Source: a bacterium (GTDB lineage Bacteria > Sysuimicrobiota > Sysuimicrobiia > Sysuimicrobiales > Segetimicrobiaceae). Taken from it: DNA of 51,731 bases. A model generated the notes under the pieces. The model ran no database searches. It was given only the letters and a program-made list of their open reading frames with translations, and was not told where the DNA came from. The stretch lies in assembly GCA_035295165.1 (NCBI GenBank), contig DATGJN010000080.1, positions 1-51,731 on the forward strand, given 5' to 3'. The position numbers and the translations under genes are program-made. Positions 24,593 to 32,706 of this stretch are shown here, one piece after another. Every line of letters starts with the position of its first letter. Positions within the stretch are counted from its first letter, which is position 1.

Positions 24593-24688
24593 CCCACAAG
24601 GGACTCGTTCCCGCCGCGTGGAATGCCGATCGCTAGTCGTCCCCCCGGCCGCGCGCGAATCGCGCGAGGCGGACCGGTTGCCCTTGTG
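24593..24688 (+). repeat. Long-range inverted repeat in the leader of the acyl-CoA synthetase gene
   Basis: CCCACAAGGG (24593-24602) and CCCTTGTGGG (24679-24688) are perfect complements 76 nt apart. A second hairpin (CGCGCG-AAT-CGCGCG, 24652-24666) lies inside. The outer stem would end 29 nt before the GTG start at 24718. It could be a structured mRNA leader or chance in GC-rich DNA. Confidence 0.4.
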
Positions 24689-24717
24689 GGGCCCCGCGGA
24701 GAGGAGCGAGGCGAGAG

Positions 24718-26454
24718 GTGGAGCCGCGTCCGTGGCATCGATTCTACGGCAATGCCGTCCCCGCATCGATCACGTTCCCCGACGCCCCGCTGCCCTCGTT
24801 TCTCCGAACGGCCGCCGATCGCTTCCCGAATCGCCCCGCCGTCTTGCTGGCCGGCCCCGGATTCACCGGATCCCTGACGTACCGCGCCCTGGACCGGCAG
24901 AGTGATCGGTTCGCCAACGCGCTGATCGGTGCGGGAGTGAGACCGGGGGACCGCGTCGCGGTGTCCCTGCCCAACCTTCCACAGTACCCCATCGCGCTGT
25001 ATGGCATCTTGAAGGCGGGCGCGGTGGCGGTCCAGGTGAATCCCCTGTACCACGGCGACGATCTCGCGAACCTGCTCGCGGACTCCGGCGCGCGGGTGCT
25101 CGTGACCCTGACGCGCCTCTCCGCCCAAGTGGAGGCGATCCGCAGCCGGACGTCCCTCGAGCACGTCGTCCTCACCAAGGTATCGGACTACTTCCCGCCT
25201 CTCTGGCGGGTGTTGTATACGCTGACCCGCGAACGCCGTGCCGGGGACGCGATGCCCGCGCACGTCCGCGCGCTCCCGTGGTATCGCTTCCTCCGCTCCG
25301 GCCACGCCACACCGCCGGTGATCACGGTGGCTCCCGACAGCGTGGCGATCCTTCAGTACACCGGCGGCACGACCGGCATCCCACGCGGAGCGATGCTCTC
25401 CCACCGGAACCTCGTGGCGAACGCCGCGCAGGGTATCTCTTGGTTCGTGGACCTCCGCGAGGGCGCGGAGTGTTTGTTGACGGTCGTGCCCCTCTTCCAC
25501 GCGTACGGCCTCCTGGTGCTCAACGCCGGCATTCGGCTCGGCGCGACGCTGCTCATGGTGCTGATGCGCATGTTCGACGCGCGGCTCGTGGCCGAGCAGG
25601 TGCCGCGCTACCGGCCGTCGGTGTTCCCGGGGGTGCCGGCGATGTACGCCGCGATCAACCGCGTCAAGCACGTCGAGCGGTACAACCTGCACAGCATCCG
25701 CCTGTGCGTATCGGGCGCAGCGGAGCTCCCCCAGGATGTCGTGGCGGAATTCGAACAACTCACGGGAGGGCGGCTCGTCGAAGGCTACGGACTCACCGAA
25801 GCGTCCCCGTTGGTCTCCGCCAACCCACTGTGGGAGGGCGGCGTGCGCAAGGCGGGCAGCATCGGCGTTCCCCTGCCGGACACCGACGCCCGGATCGTGG
25901 ATCTCGACACCGGCACGCGGACGTTACCCGCGGGCGGGACCGGCGAACTGATCGTGCGGGGCCCCCAGGTCATGCGCGGCTATTGGAACGCGCCGGCGGA
26001 GACCGCAGGCGCGATTCGCGACGGGTGGCTGTTTACCGGCGACGTCGGGCGGATGGACGAGGACGGGTTCTTCTTTCTCGTGGACCGCAAGAAGGATATG
26101 ATCAACGTCGGCGGCTTGAACGTCTACCCGCGCGAGATCGAGGAACCGCTTCGGCAGCACCCGGCCGTGCGGCAGGCCGCGGTCGTCGGCGTCAAGCGGC
26201 CGATCCGAGGGGAAACCATCGTCGCGTACGTGGTGCCGAAGGAACCGGTCGCGGACCCGGGCCCGCTCCGCACCGAACTCCGCGAGTTTCTGCGCGCGAG
26301 AATCCCAGACTACAAGATGCCCCGGCGGATCACCATCGTGGACGAAATCCCGACGACGCTGATCGGGAAGCCGCTCCGCCGGATCCTGCGTGAAGACGCC
26401 GCCCGGCACGCCGTGGACGCGCGGGAGGAGCCCCCGACGGATGCGCGCGCGTAA
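24718..26454 (+). CDS. Long-chain fatty-acid-CoA ligase (AMP-forming)
   Basis: The 578-residue adenylate-forming enzyme activates a carboxylic acid with ATP and joins it to CoA. Seen in order: N-terminal PSFLRTAADRFPNRPAVL, the AMP-binding loop YTGGTTGIPRGAMLSHRN, the substrate-pocket region VVPLFHAYGL, GYGLTEASPLVSANP, the hinge GDVGRMDEDGFFFLVDRKKD and the C-terminal catalytic Lys in IGKPLRRIL. The hydrophobic pocket and the PREIEEPLRQHPAV end match long-chain (FadD-like) rather than acetate-type enzymes. The GTG at 24718 has GAGG-type ribosome sites just upstream. It is convergent with lepB. The exact chain length is inferred. Confidence 0.9.
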   Translation: MEPRPWHRFYGNAVPASITFPDAPLPSFLRTAADRFPNRPAVLLAGPGFTGSLTYRALDRQSDRFANALIGAGVRPGDRVAVSLPNLPQYPIALYGILKAGAVAVQVNPLYHGDDLANLLADSGARVLVTLTRLSAQVEAIRSRTSLEHVVLTKVSDYFPPLWRVLYTLTRERRAGDAMPAHVRALPWYRFLRSGHATPPVITVAPDSVAILQYTGGTTGIPRGAMLSHRNLVANAAQGISWFVDLREGAECLLTVVPLFHAYGLLVLNAGIRLGATLLMVLMRMFDARLVAEQVPRYRPSVFPGVPAMYAAINRVKHVERYNLHSIRLCVSGAAELPQDVVAEFEQLTGGRLVEGYGLTEASPLVSANPLWEGGVRKAGSIGVPLPDTDARIVDLDTGTRTLPAGGTGELIVRGPQVMRGYWNAPAETAGAIRDGWLFTGDVGRMDEDGFFFLVDRKKDMINVGGLNVYPREIEEPLRQHPAVRQAAVVGVKRPIRGETIVAYVVPKEPVADPGPLRTELREFLRARIPDYKMPRRITIVDEIPTTLIGKPLRRILREDAARHAVDAREEPPTDARA

Positions 26455-26460
26455 CCGCGC

Positions 26461-26982
26461 CTACCGCAGCAAACGCAGCCGGTCCACGGGCCAGTAGATC
26501 AGGATCGCCTCCCCGACGAGATTGCTGTCTGGCACGAACCCAAACGCCCGGCTGTCTTCGCTGTTGTCGCGATTGTCGCCCAACACGAAGATCTGGCGGG
26601 CCGGTACCCGTGCCGGGCCGTATGTCCCGTCGGTCGGCACACGCAGGTAGGCCTCCTGAAGCATCCGGCCGTCGACGTAGACGTGCGCGTCGTGGATCCG
26701 CACGGTCTGGCCGGGCACCGCGACGACGCGCTTGATGTAGTTACGCCTGGGATCGATCGGCGGATGTAACACGACGATCTCGCCCGCGCGCGGCGGACGG
26801 AAGTGGTAGACGAACTTGTTGACGAGGACCCGGTCGCGCGGCAACAGGTTGGGTTCCATGGAGTATTGCTCCACCTGGAAGGCTTGCGCGACGGACGTCA
26901 TGATCAGCTGCGCGAGCACGAACGCGATCACGAGCGTCTTGAGAAATTCGAAAAGCGCGCGGCGGATCTCCCGCGTGTTCAT
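26461..26982 (-). CDS. lepB: Signal peptidase I
   Basis: The 173-residue type I signal peptidase cleaves signal peptides outside the membrane. It starts at ATG 26982 (ACGAGG six bases upstream). One N-terminal span (FLKTLVIAFVLAQLIMTSVA) is followed by the catalytic Ser in QYSMEPNLLPRDRVLVNKF, the catalytic Lys in NYIKRVVAVPGQ and the domain-E motif GDNRDNSEDSR. The compact single-span form is that of Gram-positives such as Bacillus SipS. It starts only 24 nt after the tRNA-Ser gene on the same strand, so it may be read from the tRNA promoter. Confidence 0.95.
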   Translation of the reverse strand: MNTREIRRALFEFLKTLVIAFVLAQLIMTSVAQAFQVEQYSMEPNLLPRDRVLVNKFVYHFRPPRAGEIVVLHPPIDPRRNYIKRVVAVPGQTVRIHDAHVYVDGRMLQEAYLRVPTDGTYGPARVPARQIFVLGDNRDNSEDSRAFGFVPDSNLVGEAILIYWPVDRLRLLR

Positions 26983-27006
26983 GCCCATCCTCGTCTGCGA
27001 TTGAAT

Positions 27007-27098
27007 TGGCGGAGGGGGTGGGATTTGAACCCACGAGGCGGTTGCCCACCTACACGCTCTCCAGGCGTGCCGATTCGGCCGTGCTCTCGCACCCCTCC
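27007..27098 (-). tRNA. tRNA-Ser (anticodon GGA)
   Basis: The RNA begins GGAGGGGTGCGAGAGCACGG and ends with a T-loop GGGTTCAAATCCC, the acceptor strand CCCCTCC, discriminator G and an encoded CCA (27009-27007). The 7-bp acceptor stem is perfect. The anticodon loop CTGGAGA gives GGA, and a long variable arm (GTAGGTGGGCAACCGCCTC) marks the serine class. It reads UCC/UCU codons. Its anticodon would pair with the proposed UCC specifier of the T-box at 12.7 kb. Confidence 0.97.
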
Positions 27099-27110
27099 GG
27101 AACGACACCC

Positions 27111-27116
27111 ATTATA
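27111..27116 (-). promoter_or_regulatory. -10 element of the tRNA-Ser gene
   Basis: A consensus TATAAT on the minus strand (27116-27111) lies 12 bases before the mature tRNA 5' end. The -35 is poor (CTGAGG-like). It may also drive lepB. Confidence 0.6.
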
Positions 27117-27207
27117 GCACGGCCCCTCCGCCCTCAGGGGACGCGCACGGTCAGCCCGGCGATGGCGCGCGCCGCCGCAAATGCGCAGCGGTGTCAGGCC
27201 GCGGTCG

Positions 27208-28071
27208 CTACTTCGCGCGCTCCGCCGCCTTCAGGACCGCGCGCTTCACGTACACCGACGCAAGATGCGCGCGGAATTCGCTCGAGGCATAGAGATCGCC
27301 TTGCGTGTCCGCACCCTGCGCGGCGTGGGCCGAGGCGGCCGCCACGGTCTTCTCGTCAAGCGCCTGCCCCGTGAGCGCCTTCTCGACCGCAGTGGCGCGG
27401 TACGCTTTGCCCGAGACGCCGTTGACGCCGACCGCCACCTTCTGGCACTTCCCGCCGCTTACCGACAGCACGACCGCCACGCCCACGACCGCGTATCCGC
27501 TGGCCGGGTGCGCATGCTTCACATACGCCGTGCCGGTGCCCTTGCCGAGCACGGGAACCCGCACCTCGGTGATGATCTCCGCCGGCGCGAGCGCGGTCGT
27601 GAGCAACTCGACGAAGAAGTCCCGCGCCGCGATCGTGCGGGATCCCTTCGGCCCGGTGGCCACGATCTGCGCGTCCAGCGCGAGCATCGCCCCCGGATAG
27701 TCGGCGGCGGGATCGGCGTGCGCCAGGGACCCGCCGATCGTGCCGCGGTTCCGCACCTGCATGTCGCCGATGAGCCCCGCGGCCTCCGGCAGGAGCGGGC
27801 ACTTGGCCTTGAGCACGTCGCTGTGCTCCACGGTGTCGTGGGTCACAAGCGCGCCGATCGCGATCGTGTCGCCCGCGGCCTTGATCCCATCCAGCCCCGG
27901 GATGCGGCCGATGTCCACCACGATTTTCGGCTGCGCGAGCCGGAACTTCATGATCGGAAGCAGGCTGTGGCCGCCGGCGAGCACCTTGGCGTCGTCTCCG
28001 TGCTCTTGCAGCAGCCCGATCGCCTCCTTCACGGTCGTTGGCGCGTGGTATTCAAACGCTGCAGGAATCAT
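27208..28071 (-). CDS. coxM: FAD-binding subunit of a Cox-type molybdenum hydroxylase
   Basis: This 287-residue medium subunit carries FAD and passes electrons from the 2Fe-2S subunit to an acceptor. The PCMH-type FAD motifs are visible: AGGHSLLPIMKFRLAQP (first loop) and RNRGTIGGSLAHADPAAD (second loop). The C-terminal CO-dehydrogenase flavoprotein domain spans roughly 175-280. The ATG at 28071 gives the normal start MIPAAFEYHAPTTVKEAIGL and lies 7 bp after the large-subunit stop. It is the last gene of the S-L-M operon, the order typical of form II enzymes rather than M-S-L of true CO dehydrogenase. Confidence 0.93.
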   Translation of the reverse strand: MIPAAFEYHAPTTVKEAIGLLQEHGDDAKVLAGGHSLLPIMKFRLAQPKIVVDIGRIPGLDGIKAAGDTIAIGALVTHDTVEHSDVLKAKCPLLPEAAGLIGDMQVRNRGTIGGSLAHADPAADYPGAMLALDAQIVATGPKGSRTIAARDFFVELLTTALAPAEIITEVRVPVLGKGTGTAYVKHAHPASGYAVVGVAVVLSVSGGKCQKVAVGVNGVSGKAYRATAVEKALTGQALDEKTVAAASAHAAQGADTQGDLYASSEFRAHLASVYVKRAVLKAAERAK

Positions 28072-28078
28072 GCTGTCG

Positions 28079-30442
28079 TCACCTCCGGGTCGTTGCGTGA
28101 ATCGCGTTCCAGATCCGCTGCGGCGTCAGCGGCATGTCCAGGTGTGTGACGCCGAGGGGGCGCAGCGCGTCGAGCACCGCGTTGACGACGGCCGGCGTGC
28201 TCGCGATCGTGCCGGTTTCCCCCACGCCCTTCACGCCGAGCGGGTTGTGCGGCGACGGCGTCTCGGTGCGCGCGGTCGTGAACATCGGGAACATGTGCGC
28301 CCTCGGCACCGCGTAGTCCATCATGGAACCGGTCAACAACTGCCCCTCTGGGCTGTAGACGGCACCCTCCCACAGGGCCTGCGCAATCCCCTGTACGAGC
28401 CCGCCGTGGACCTGCCCGTCGACGATCAGCGGATTGATGACCCGGCCGCAGTCGTCGACGGCCACGTAGTGCCGCAACTCGACCTCGCCGGTATCCGCGT
28501 TGACCTTGACCGCGGCAATATGCGTCCCGAACGGGAAGGTGAAGTTCGACGGATCGTAGAACGCCGACGCCTCGAGCGACGGTTCGACGCCCGCCGGCAG
28601 GCTCCACGCAAGGTACGCCGCGAGCGTGACCTCCTGGATCGTCTTCGACCGGTCCGGGCTCCCCCTGACAGAGAAACGGCCCTGGTCGAACGTGATGTCC
28701 GCCTCGGACGCCTCGAGCATGTGTGCCGCGATCTTCCCCGCCTTCTCCTTCACCCGGCGCGCGGCGAGTACGATCGCGGCGCCACCGACGACCGTCGTGC
28801 GGCTCCCGTAGGTCCCCCACCCCATCGCGATCGCGCCGGTGTCGCCGTGCACCACGTCGATGTCTTCGATCGGCAGGCCAAGCTCCTCTGCGACGATCTG
28901 CGCGAACGTCGTCTCCTCCCCCTGCCCGTGCGGCGACGCGCCGGTGAACACGGTCGCCTTGCCGGTCGGGTGGAGACGCACCGTGGCGCTCTCCCACAGC
29001 CCGCCCTGGAAGCCGACCGCGCCGGCGACCGCCGACGGACCGAGCCCACAGATCTCCACGTACGTGCTCAGTCCGACGCCCAGATAGCGGTTGTCCTTCG
29101 GCCCTTGTTTCTGAAAGTCCCGGATCTTCTCGTACCCGATCAGCTCGAGCGCCTTGGAGAGCGCGGGGTGATAGTCCCCGCTGTCGTATGTCAGTCCCTC
29201 GACGGTCGTGTACGGGAACTGCTCGCGCTTGATGAAATTCCTCCGGCGGACATCCGCGGGATCCATCTTCAGCGCGCCCGCGACGAGATCGACCATCCGC
29301 TCGATCAGGTAGGTCGCCTCGGGGCGACCGGCGCCGCGGTACGCGTCCACCGGCGACGTGTTCGTGAACACGCCGAGCACTTCGTACGACAGGTTCGGAA
29401 TCGCGTAGCACCCCGTGAGGATCAGGCCGTGCAGGATCGTGGGCACACCCGGCGCGGCGGTCGAGAGGTACGCGCCCAGATTGGCCCACGTCTTGCCCCG
29501 AAGTGCCGTGATCGTGCCGTCCTTCCGCGCCGCGATCTCAAGGTCGGTGATGTGATCGCGGCCGTGAATCGTCGCGACGTAGTTCTCGCGGCGATCCTCG
29601 ACCCACTTCACCGGGTGCCCCGTCTCGCGCGCACAGAACACCACGACCGCCTCGTCGGCGTAGAACGGGATCTTGCTCCCGAACCCTCCGCCGACCTCGG
29701 GAGCGATCACCCGGACCTTCTGCTCGGGGATCCCCGTGACGACGGACATCAGGAACCGCGCGATGTGAGGGTTCTGGGTCGTATACCAAACGGTCAGCTC
29801 ACCGGCGCCGCTGTTGTACCGCGCGACGACGCCGCGTGTTTCCATCGCGTTCGGGATCAACCGCTGATTCACGAACCGCTGCGTGACCACGACCCCGTCA
29901 CGCTTCGCCTCGGCGAACGCCTGGTCAGCGTCGCCGCCCGCGACACGCCACGTGAACGCGACGTTCCGCGGAACGTCCGCGTGAACTTGTGGCGCGCCGT
30001 CTCGCACCGCCTGTTCCTGGTCCACCACCGCCGGGAGGTGTGCGTATTGCACCTGCACCAGGGCCGCGGCGTCGCGCGCAGCGTACAGGCTCTCCGCCAC
30101 CACGACGGCGACGCCGTCCCCGACGTAGCGCACCACATCCACCGCGAGCGCTGGATGCGGCGGTGTCTTGAGATCCGCGTTCGGCACCAGCCACGCCGTG
30201 GGGATCGGGTTCAGCTTGCCTGCGAGGTCCTTCCCCGTGTAGACGGCCACGACTCCCGGATGCCGCCGCGCCGCCGCGGCGTCCACGCGAACGATCCGGG
30301 CGTGGGCGTGTGGGCTCCGCACGATCTGCGCGTGCAGCATGCCCGGTAGCTGCAGATCATCGGTGTAGGTCGCCTGTCCCGTGATCAGCCGGGGATCTTC
30401 CCGGCGCTTGATGCTTGCCCCGAACAATTTGCTGACGGCCAT
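28079..30442 (-). CDS. coxL: Molybdopterin large subunit, form II aerobic CO dehydrogenase-like hydroxylase
   Basis: The 787-residue xanthine-oxidase-family subunit binds molybdopterin cytosine dinucleotide and hydroxylates its substrate with water. It has the a/b hammerhead start (GASIKRREDPRLITGQATYT), the Gln/Gly-rich GGGFGSKIPFY cofactor loop, the second loop GWGTYGSRTTVVGG and the base Glu742 in GVGETG. The active-site loop reads AYRGAGR (367-373), the form II signature. True CO dehydrogenase has AYxCSFR with the Cu-binding Cys, which is absent here. CO oxidation is therefore unlikely, and an aldehyde, heterocycle or other small substrate is more probable. It starts behind GGGGAGGG and follows the small-subunit gene by 21 bp. 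Confidence 0.93.
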   Translation of the reverse strand: MAVSKLFGASIKRREDPRLITGQATYTDDLQLPGMLHAQIVRSPHAHARIVRVDAAAARRHPGVVAVYTGKDLAGKLNPIPTAWLVPNADLKTPPHPALAVDVVRYVGDGVAVVVAESLYAARDAAALVQVQYAHLPAVVDQEQAVRDGAPQVHADVPRNVAFTWRVAGGDADQAFAEAKRDGVVVTQRFVNQRLIPNAMETRGVVARYNSGAGELTVWYTTQNPHIARFLMSVVTGIPEQKVRVIAPEVGGGFGSKIPFYADEAVVVFCARETGHPVKWVEDRRENYVATIHGRDHITDLEIAARKDGTITALRGKTWANLGAYLSTAAPGVPTILHGLILTGCYAIPNLSYEVLGVFTNTSPVDAYRGAGRPEATYLIERMVDLVAGALKMDPADVRRRNFIKREQFPYTTVEGLTYDSGDYHPALSKALELIGYEKIRDFQKQGPKDNRYLGVGLSTYVEICGLGPSAVAGAVGFQGGLWESATVRLHPTGKATVFTGASPHGQGEETTFAQIVAEELGLPIEDIDVVHGDTGAIAMGWGTYGSRTTVVGGAAIVLAARRVKEKAGKIAAHMLEASEADITFDQGRFSVRGSPDRSKTIQEVTLAAYLAWSLPAGVEPSLEASAFYDPSNFTFPFGTHIAAVKVNADTGEVELRHYVAVDDCGRVINPLIVDGQVHGGLVQGIAQALWEGAVYSPEGQLLTGSMMDYAVPRAHMFPMFTTARTETPSPHNPLGVKGVGETGTIASTPAVVNAVLDALRPLGVTHLDMPLTPQRIWNAIHATTRR

Positions 30443-30463
30443 GACGACTCCCTCCCCGTACCC

Positions 30464-30958
30464 CTACCGCGCGACTTTGCCTGGAGTCTCGCCCCGAAGT
30501 TTCTTGGCCGCGTACTGTATCGAGTTGACGATGTGCTGGTACCCGGTGCAGCGACAGAGATTGCCGTCGATCCCCCATCGGATCTGCTCCTCGGTCGGAT
30601 TGGGGATGCGCTGGAGCAGATCCACCGCGGTCAACATCATGCCAGGCGTGCAGAATCCGCACTGCAGCCCGTGCTCCTCCCAGAATCCCTCCTGGATCGG
30701 ATGGAGCTGCCCATCCTTGGCGAGGCCTTCGACCGTCGTGAACTGGGCTCCGTCGGCCTGGACGGCGAGGAGCGTGCACGACTTGACGGCCTTGCCGTTC
30801 ATCAGGACGGTACACGCGCCGCAGTTCGTCGTGTCGCATCCGATGTGGGTCCCGGTCAGCCCGAGGACCTCGCGAATGTAGTGCACCAACAAGAGGCGCG
30901 GCTCGACCTCGTTGGTGTGCGTAACGCCGTTCACCGTGATCTTGACCGTCCGCTTCAC
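30464..30958 (-). CDS. coxS: 2Fe-2S subunit of the Cox-type molybdenum hydroxylase
   Basis: The 164-residue small subunit carries two [2Fe-2S] clusters that relay electrons from the Mo site to FAD. The plant-type ferredoxin cluster is [16 protein letters not shown] plus a later Cys (SCTLL). The helical cluster is CGFCTPGM with CRCTGY. The start is GTG 30958, because GGAGGAGGG lies seven bases upstream; a longer frame would begin inside that ribosome site. It is the first gene of the S-L-M operon. A likely promoter with an 11-bp tandem repeat lies ~280 bp upstream. No signal peptide, as expected for this cytoplasmic enzyme. Confidence 0.94.
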   Translation of the reverse strand: MKRTVKITVNGVTHTNEVEPRLLLVHYIREVLGLTGTHIGCDTTNCGACTVLMNGKAVKSCTLLAVQADGAQFTTVEGLAKDGQLHPIQEGFWEEHGLQCGFCTPGMMLTAVDLLQRIPNPTEEQIRWGIDGNLCRCTGYQHIVNSIQYAAKKLRGETPGKVAR

Positions 30959-31205
30959 TGTTCGTCCCTCCTCCACAGTCCGTTGCCACCAGAACGACGC
31001 GCGCCGGTCCCCATCTCACGTGGGCCGGCACGCACGCGCGCCTGCAACAATCGGGGGCTTGTGACCGCACCGTTGAAGCCCGCAGCCCGAGGAGTGCGCA
31101 TCGTCATCCGCACCTGAAGTCACGACGTGGTGACGGAACGACGGGCCCCGACGGAAACGCTCCAACAGTCACGAACGGCGGCGGTCATGGAAAGGGCCAA
31201 CGTCG

Positions 31206-31227
31206 CTTTGATCCTACTTTGGTCCTA
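31206..31227 (-). repeat. 11-bp tandem direct repeat at the cox promoter
   Basis: CTTTGATCCTA (31206-31216) is followed directly by CTTTGGTCCTA (31217-31227), with one mismatch. The 11-bp period is about one helical turn, as in a site for a tandem-binding regulator. It lies in the 328-bp gap between RidA and coxS, just downstream of a TATAAT reading toward coxS. Nothing else was found in that gap. Confidence 0.6.
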
Positions 31228-31233
31228 GCGTGT

Positions 31234-31239
31234 ATTATA
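31234..31239 (-). promoter_or_regulatory. -10 element of the cox operon
   Basis: A consensus TATAAT on the minus strand (31239-31234) would start RNA near 31227, at the edge of the 11-bp repeat, giving a ~270-nt leader before coxS. The -35 is weak (TTTCCG). Confidence 0.5.
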
Positions 31240-31286
31240 GGGCGTTCGCGGGGGGACGGAAACTTCCTCCGGCCCGCCGCCTGGCT

Positions 31287-31676
31287 TTACGGCTCGAGCA
31301 ACGCGACCGCCTCGACCTCAACCAGCATCCCCGGCGCGATCAGCGCGCGAACCTCGACCATGCTCGTGACCGGGCGGATCTGCCCGAACACCTCGCCGTG
31401 CGCGCGGCCGACCTCCTCCCAACGGCCGATGTCGGTCACGAAGATGCGCGTCTGGACCACGTCCCGCATCGTCCCGCCGAGCTCGCGGATCGCGCGCTCG
31501 ATCCGGCCGAGCACGTCTTTGGTTTGCGCGTACGCGTCTCCGGGCGCGATCGCGTTCCCATGCGGATCCGCCGCCGCGGTCCCGGCCACGAAGATCATGT
31601 TGCCGGCGCGCACGGCGCGCGAGTACCCGACTCTGGGACCCCAAACCGCCCCGGCCGACACCTGCTGTCGAGTCAT
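31287..31676 (-). CDS. RidA-family enamine/imine deaminase
   Basis: The 129-residue protein starts at ATG 31676 (GGAGGG upstream). It has the YjgF/RidA trimer fold marks: RAGNMIFVAGTAAADPHGN near the start, the conserved Arg in TRIFVTDI that holds a carboxylate, and the end GMLVEVEAVALLEP. RidA hydrolyses reactive enamine intermediates from PLP enzymes, while related paralogues act in catabolic pathways. The segment TKDVLGRIERAIRELGGTM is typical. It lies upstream of the cox operon on the same strand but has its own gap and promoter region downstream. The exact substrate is open. Confidence 0.88.
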   Translation of the reverse strand: MTRQQVSAGAVWGPRVGYSRAVRAGNMIFVAGTAAADPHGNAIAPGDAYAQTKDVLGRIERAIRELGGTMRDVVQTRIFVTDIGRWEEVGRAHGEVFGQIRPVTSMVEVRALIAPGMLVEVEAVALLEP

Positions 31677-31822
31677 CGATACGGCCCTCCGGTAACGACG
31701 TGGCAACACTACCCGCAGTATAGGCCGGGATCGGGGCTCCCCGGAAGCTCGTGCGGTATACTGGTGCACGGCGAGAGGCACCAGCCGCGCAGGAACCCGT
31801 TCCCCGCTGCGCAGGAGGTCGC

Positions 31823-32704
31823 ATGAGGCAGGCGTTCCGCGTGTCGGCTCCACCGGCGTTTGATTTCCTCGGGACGATCGAGGCGCTACGCCGGGGCCCC
31901 CACGATCCGCTCCATTGGTGCGACGGCCGCCGGTGGCGCCGCCTGTTCGCGGTAGACGGGTGCGTGTTTCTGGTCGAGGTGACCTGCCGCCGCGTGCTCA
32001 CGATCCGACGTCTGGCCGGCGAAGCGCCCCGGGACCTCGTGAAACGGACCGTCACGCGGGTCCTCGGGCTCGATGACCCCGGCGCGGCCCTGGCCGGCCG
32101 CCTGCCGCCCGCAGCGCGGCGGTTCGTTCGCGCGCGCGCGGGCCGTCTGCTTCCGGGGCATTCGTCCTTGTTCGAGGCGCTCGTCCACGCGGTGCTCGGC
32201 CAGCAGCTGCATGCCGCGGTCGCGAATCGCCACCGCGCCGCGTTCATCTACGCGTTCGGCATGCGCTACGATTACCGCGGCGTCGGGTACTGGGCCTACC
32301 CCACGCCGGAACGGGTCGCGGGCACCCGGGCGTCGCGGATCCGCGCGCTCGGGATCAGCACGGGCAAGGGGCATGCGATCCTGACCATCGCCCGACGCCT
32401 GCGCGACGGCCGCCTGACCGCGGCACGCCTCGCGGCGATGCCGTCCGAGGACGCGATCGCCACGATGAGCGCGCTGCCCGGGATCGGACGTTGGACGAGT
32501 GAATGGGTGCTGCTCCGCGGACTGCGCCGCTTCGACATCGTCCCCGCCGGGGATCTCGCGGTGCGCAAAGCGGTCGCGTGGTCGCTCGGGCGCCGGCGGC
32601 TCCTCACGGAGCGGCAGGTGCGGTCCGCAAGTCGGGCGTGGGCGCCGTACCGCGGCCTCGTCGCCTACCGCATGCTGCACGCCCATCGCCAGGCGGTCGG
32701 CTAG
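31823..32704 (+). CDS. DNA-3-methyladenine glycosylase II, AlkA-like
   Basis: The base-excision glycosylase has 293 residues from ATG 31823, with an excellent AGGAGGT site. The N-terminal half is an AlkA_N-like sheet domain (FDFLGTIEALRRGPHDPLHW). The HhH-GPD half has the helix-hairpin-helix LPGIGRWTSEWVLLRGL and the catalytic Asp in PAGDLAVRKA, as in AlkA, and no Fe-S cysteines. It removes alkylated purines with broad specificity. The final TERQVRSASRAWAPYRGLVA helix matches the WRPYRS end of AlkA enzymes. An M24 peptidase gene starts two bases after its stop, so the two are co-transcribed, though a functional link is not obvious. Confidence 0.9.
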   Translation: MRQAFRVSAPPAFDFLGTIEALRRGPHDPLHWCDGRRWRRLFAVDGCVFLVEVTCRRVLTIRRLAGEAPRDLVKRTVTRVLGLDDPGAALAGRLPPAARRFVRARAGRLLPGHSSLFEALVHAVLGQQLHAAVANRHRAAFIYAFGMRYDYRGVGYWAYPTPERVAGTRASRIRALGISTGKGHAILTIARRLRDGRLTAARLAAMPSEDAIATMSALPGIGRWTSEWVLLRGLRRFDIVPAGDLAVRKAVAWSLGRRRLLTERQVRSASRAWAPYRGLVAYRMLHAHRQAVG

Positions 32705-32706
32705 CC

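Noticed and set aside
27740-30349. An 869-codon plus-strand frame opposite coxL
   Set aside because: Low-complexity Arg-rich translation; coxL on the minus strand has full family motifs.
28079-30442. True aerobic CO dehydrogenase
   Set aside because: The active-site loop is AYRGAGR, not the AYxCSFR with the copper-binding Cys.
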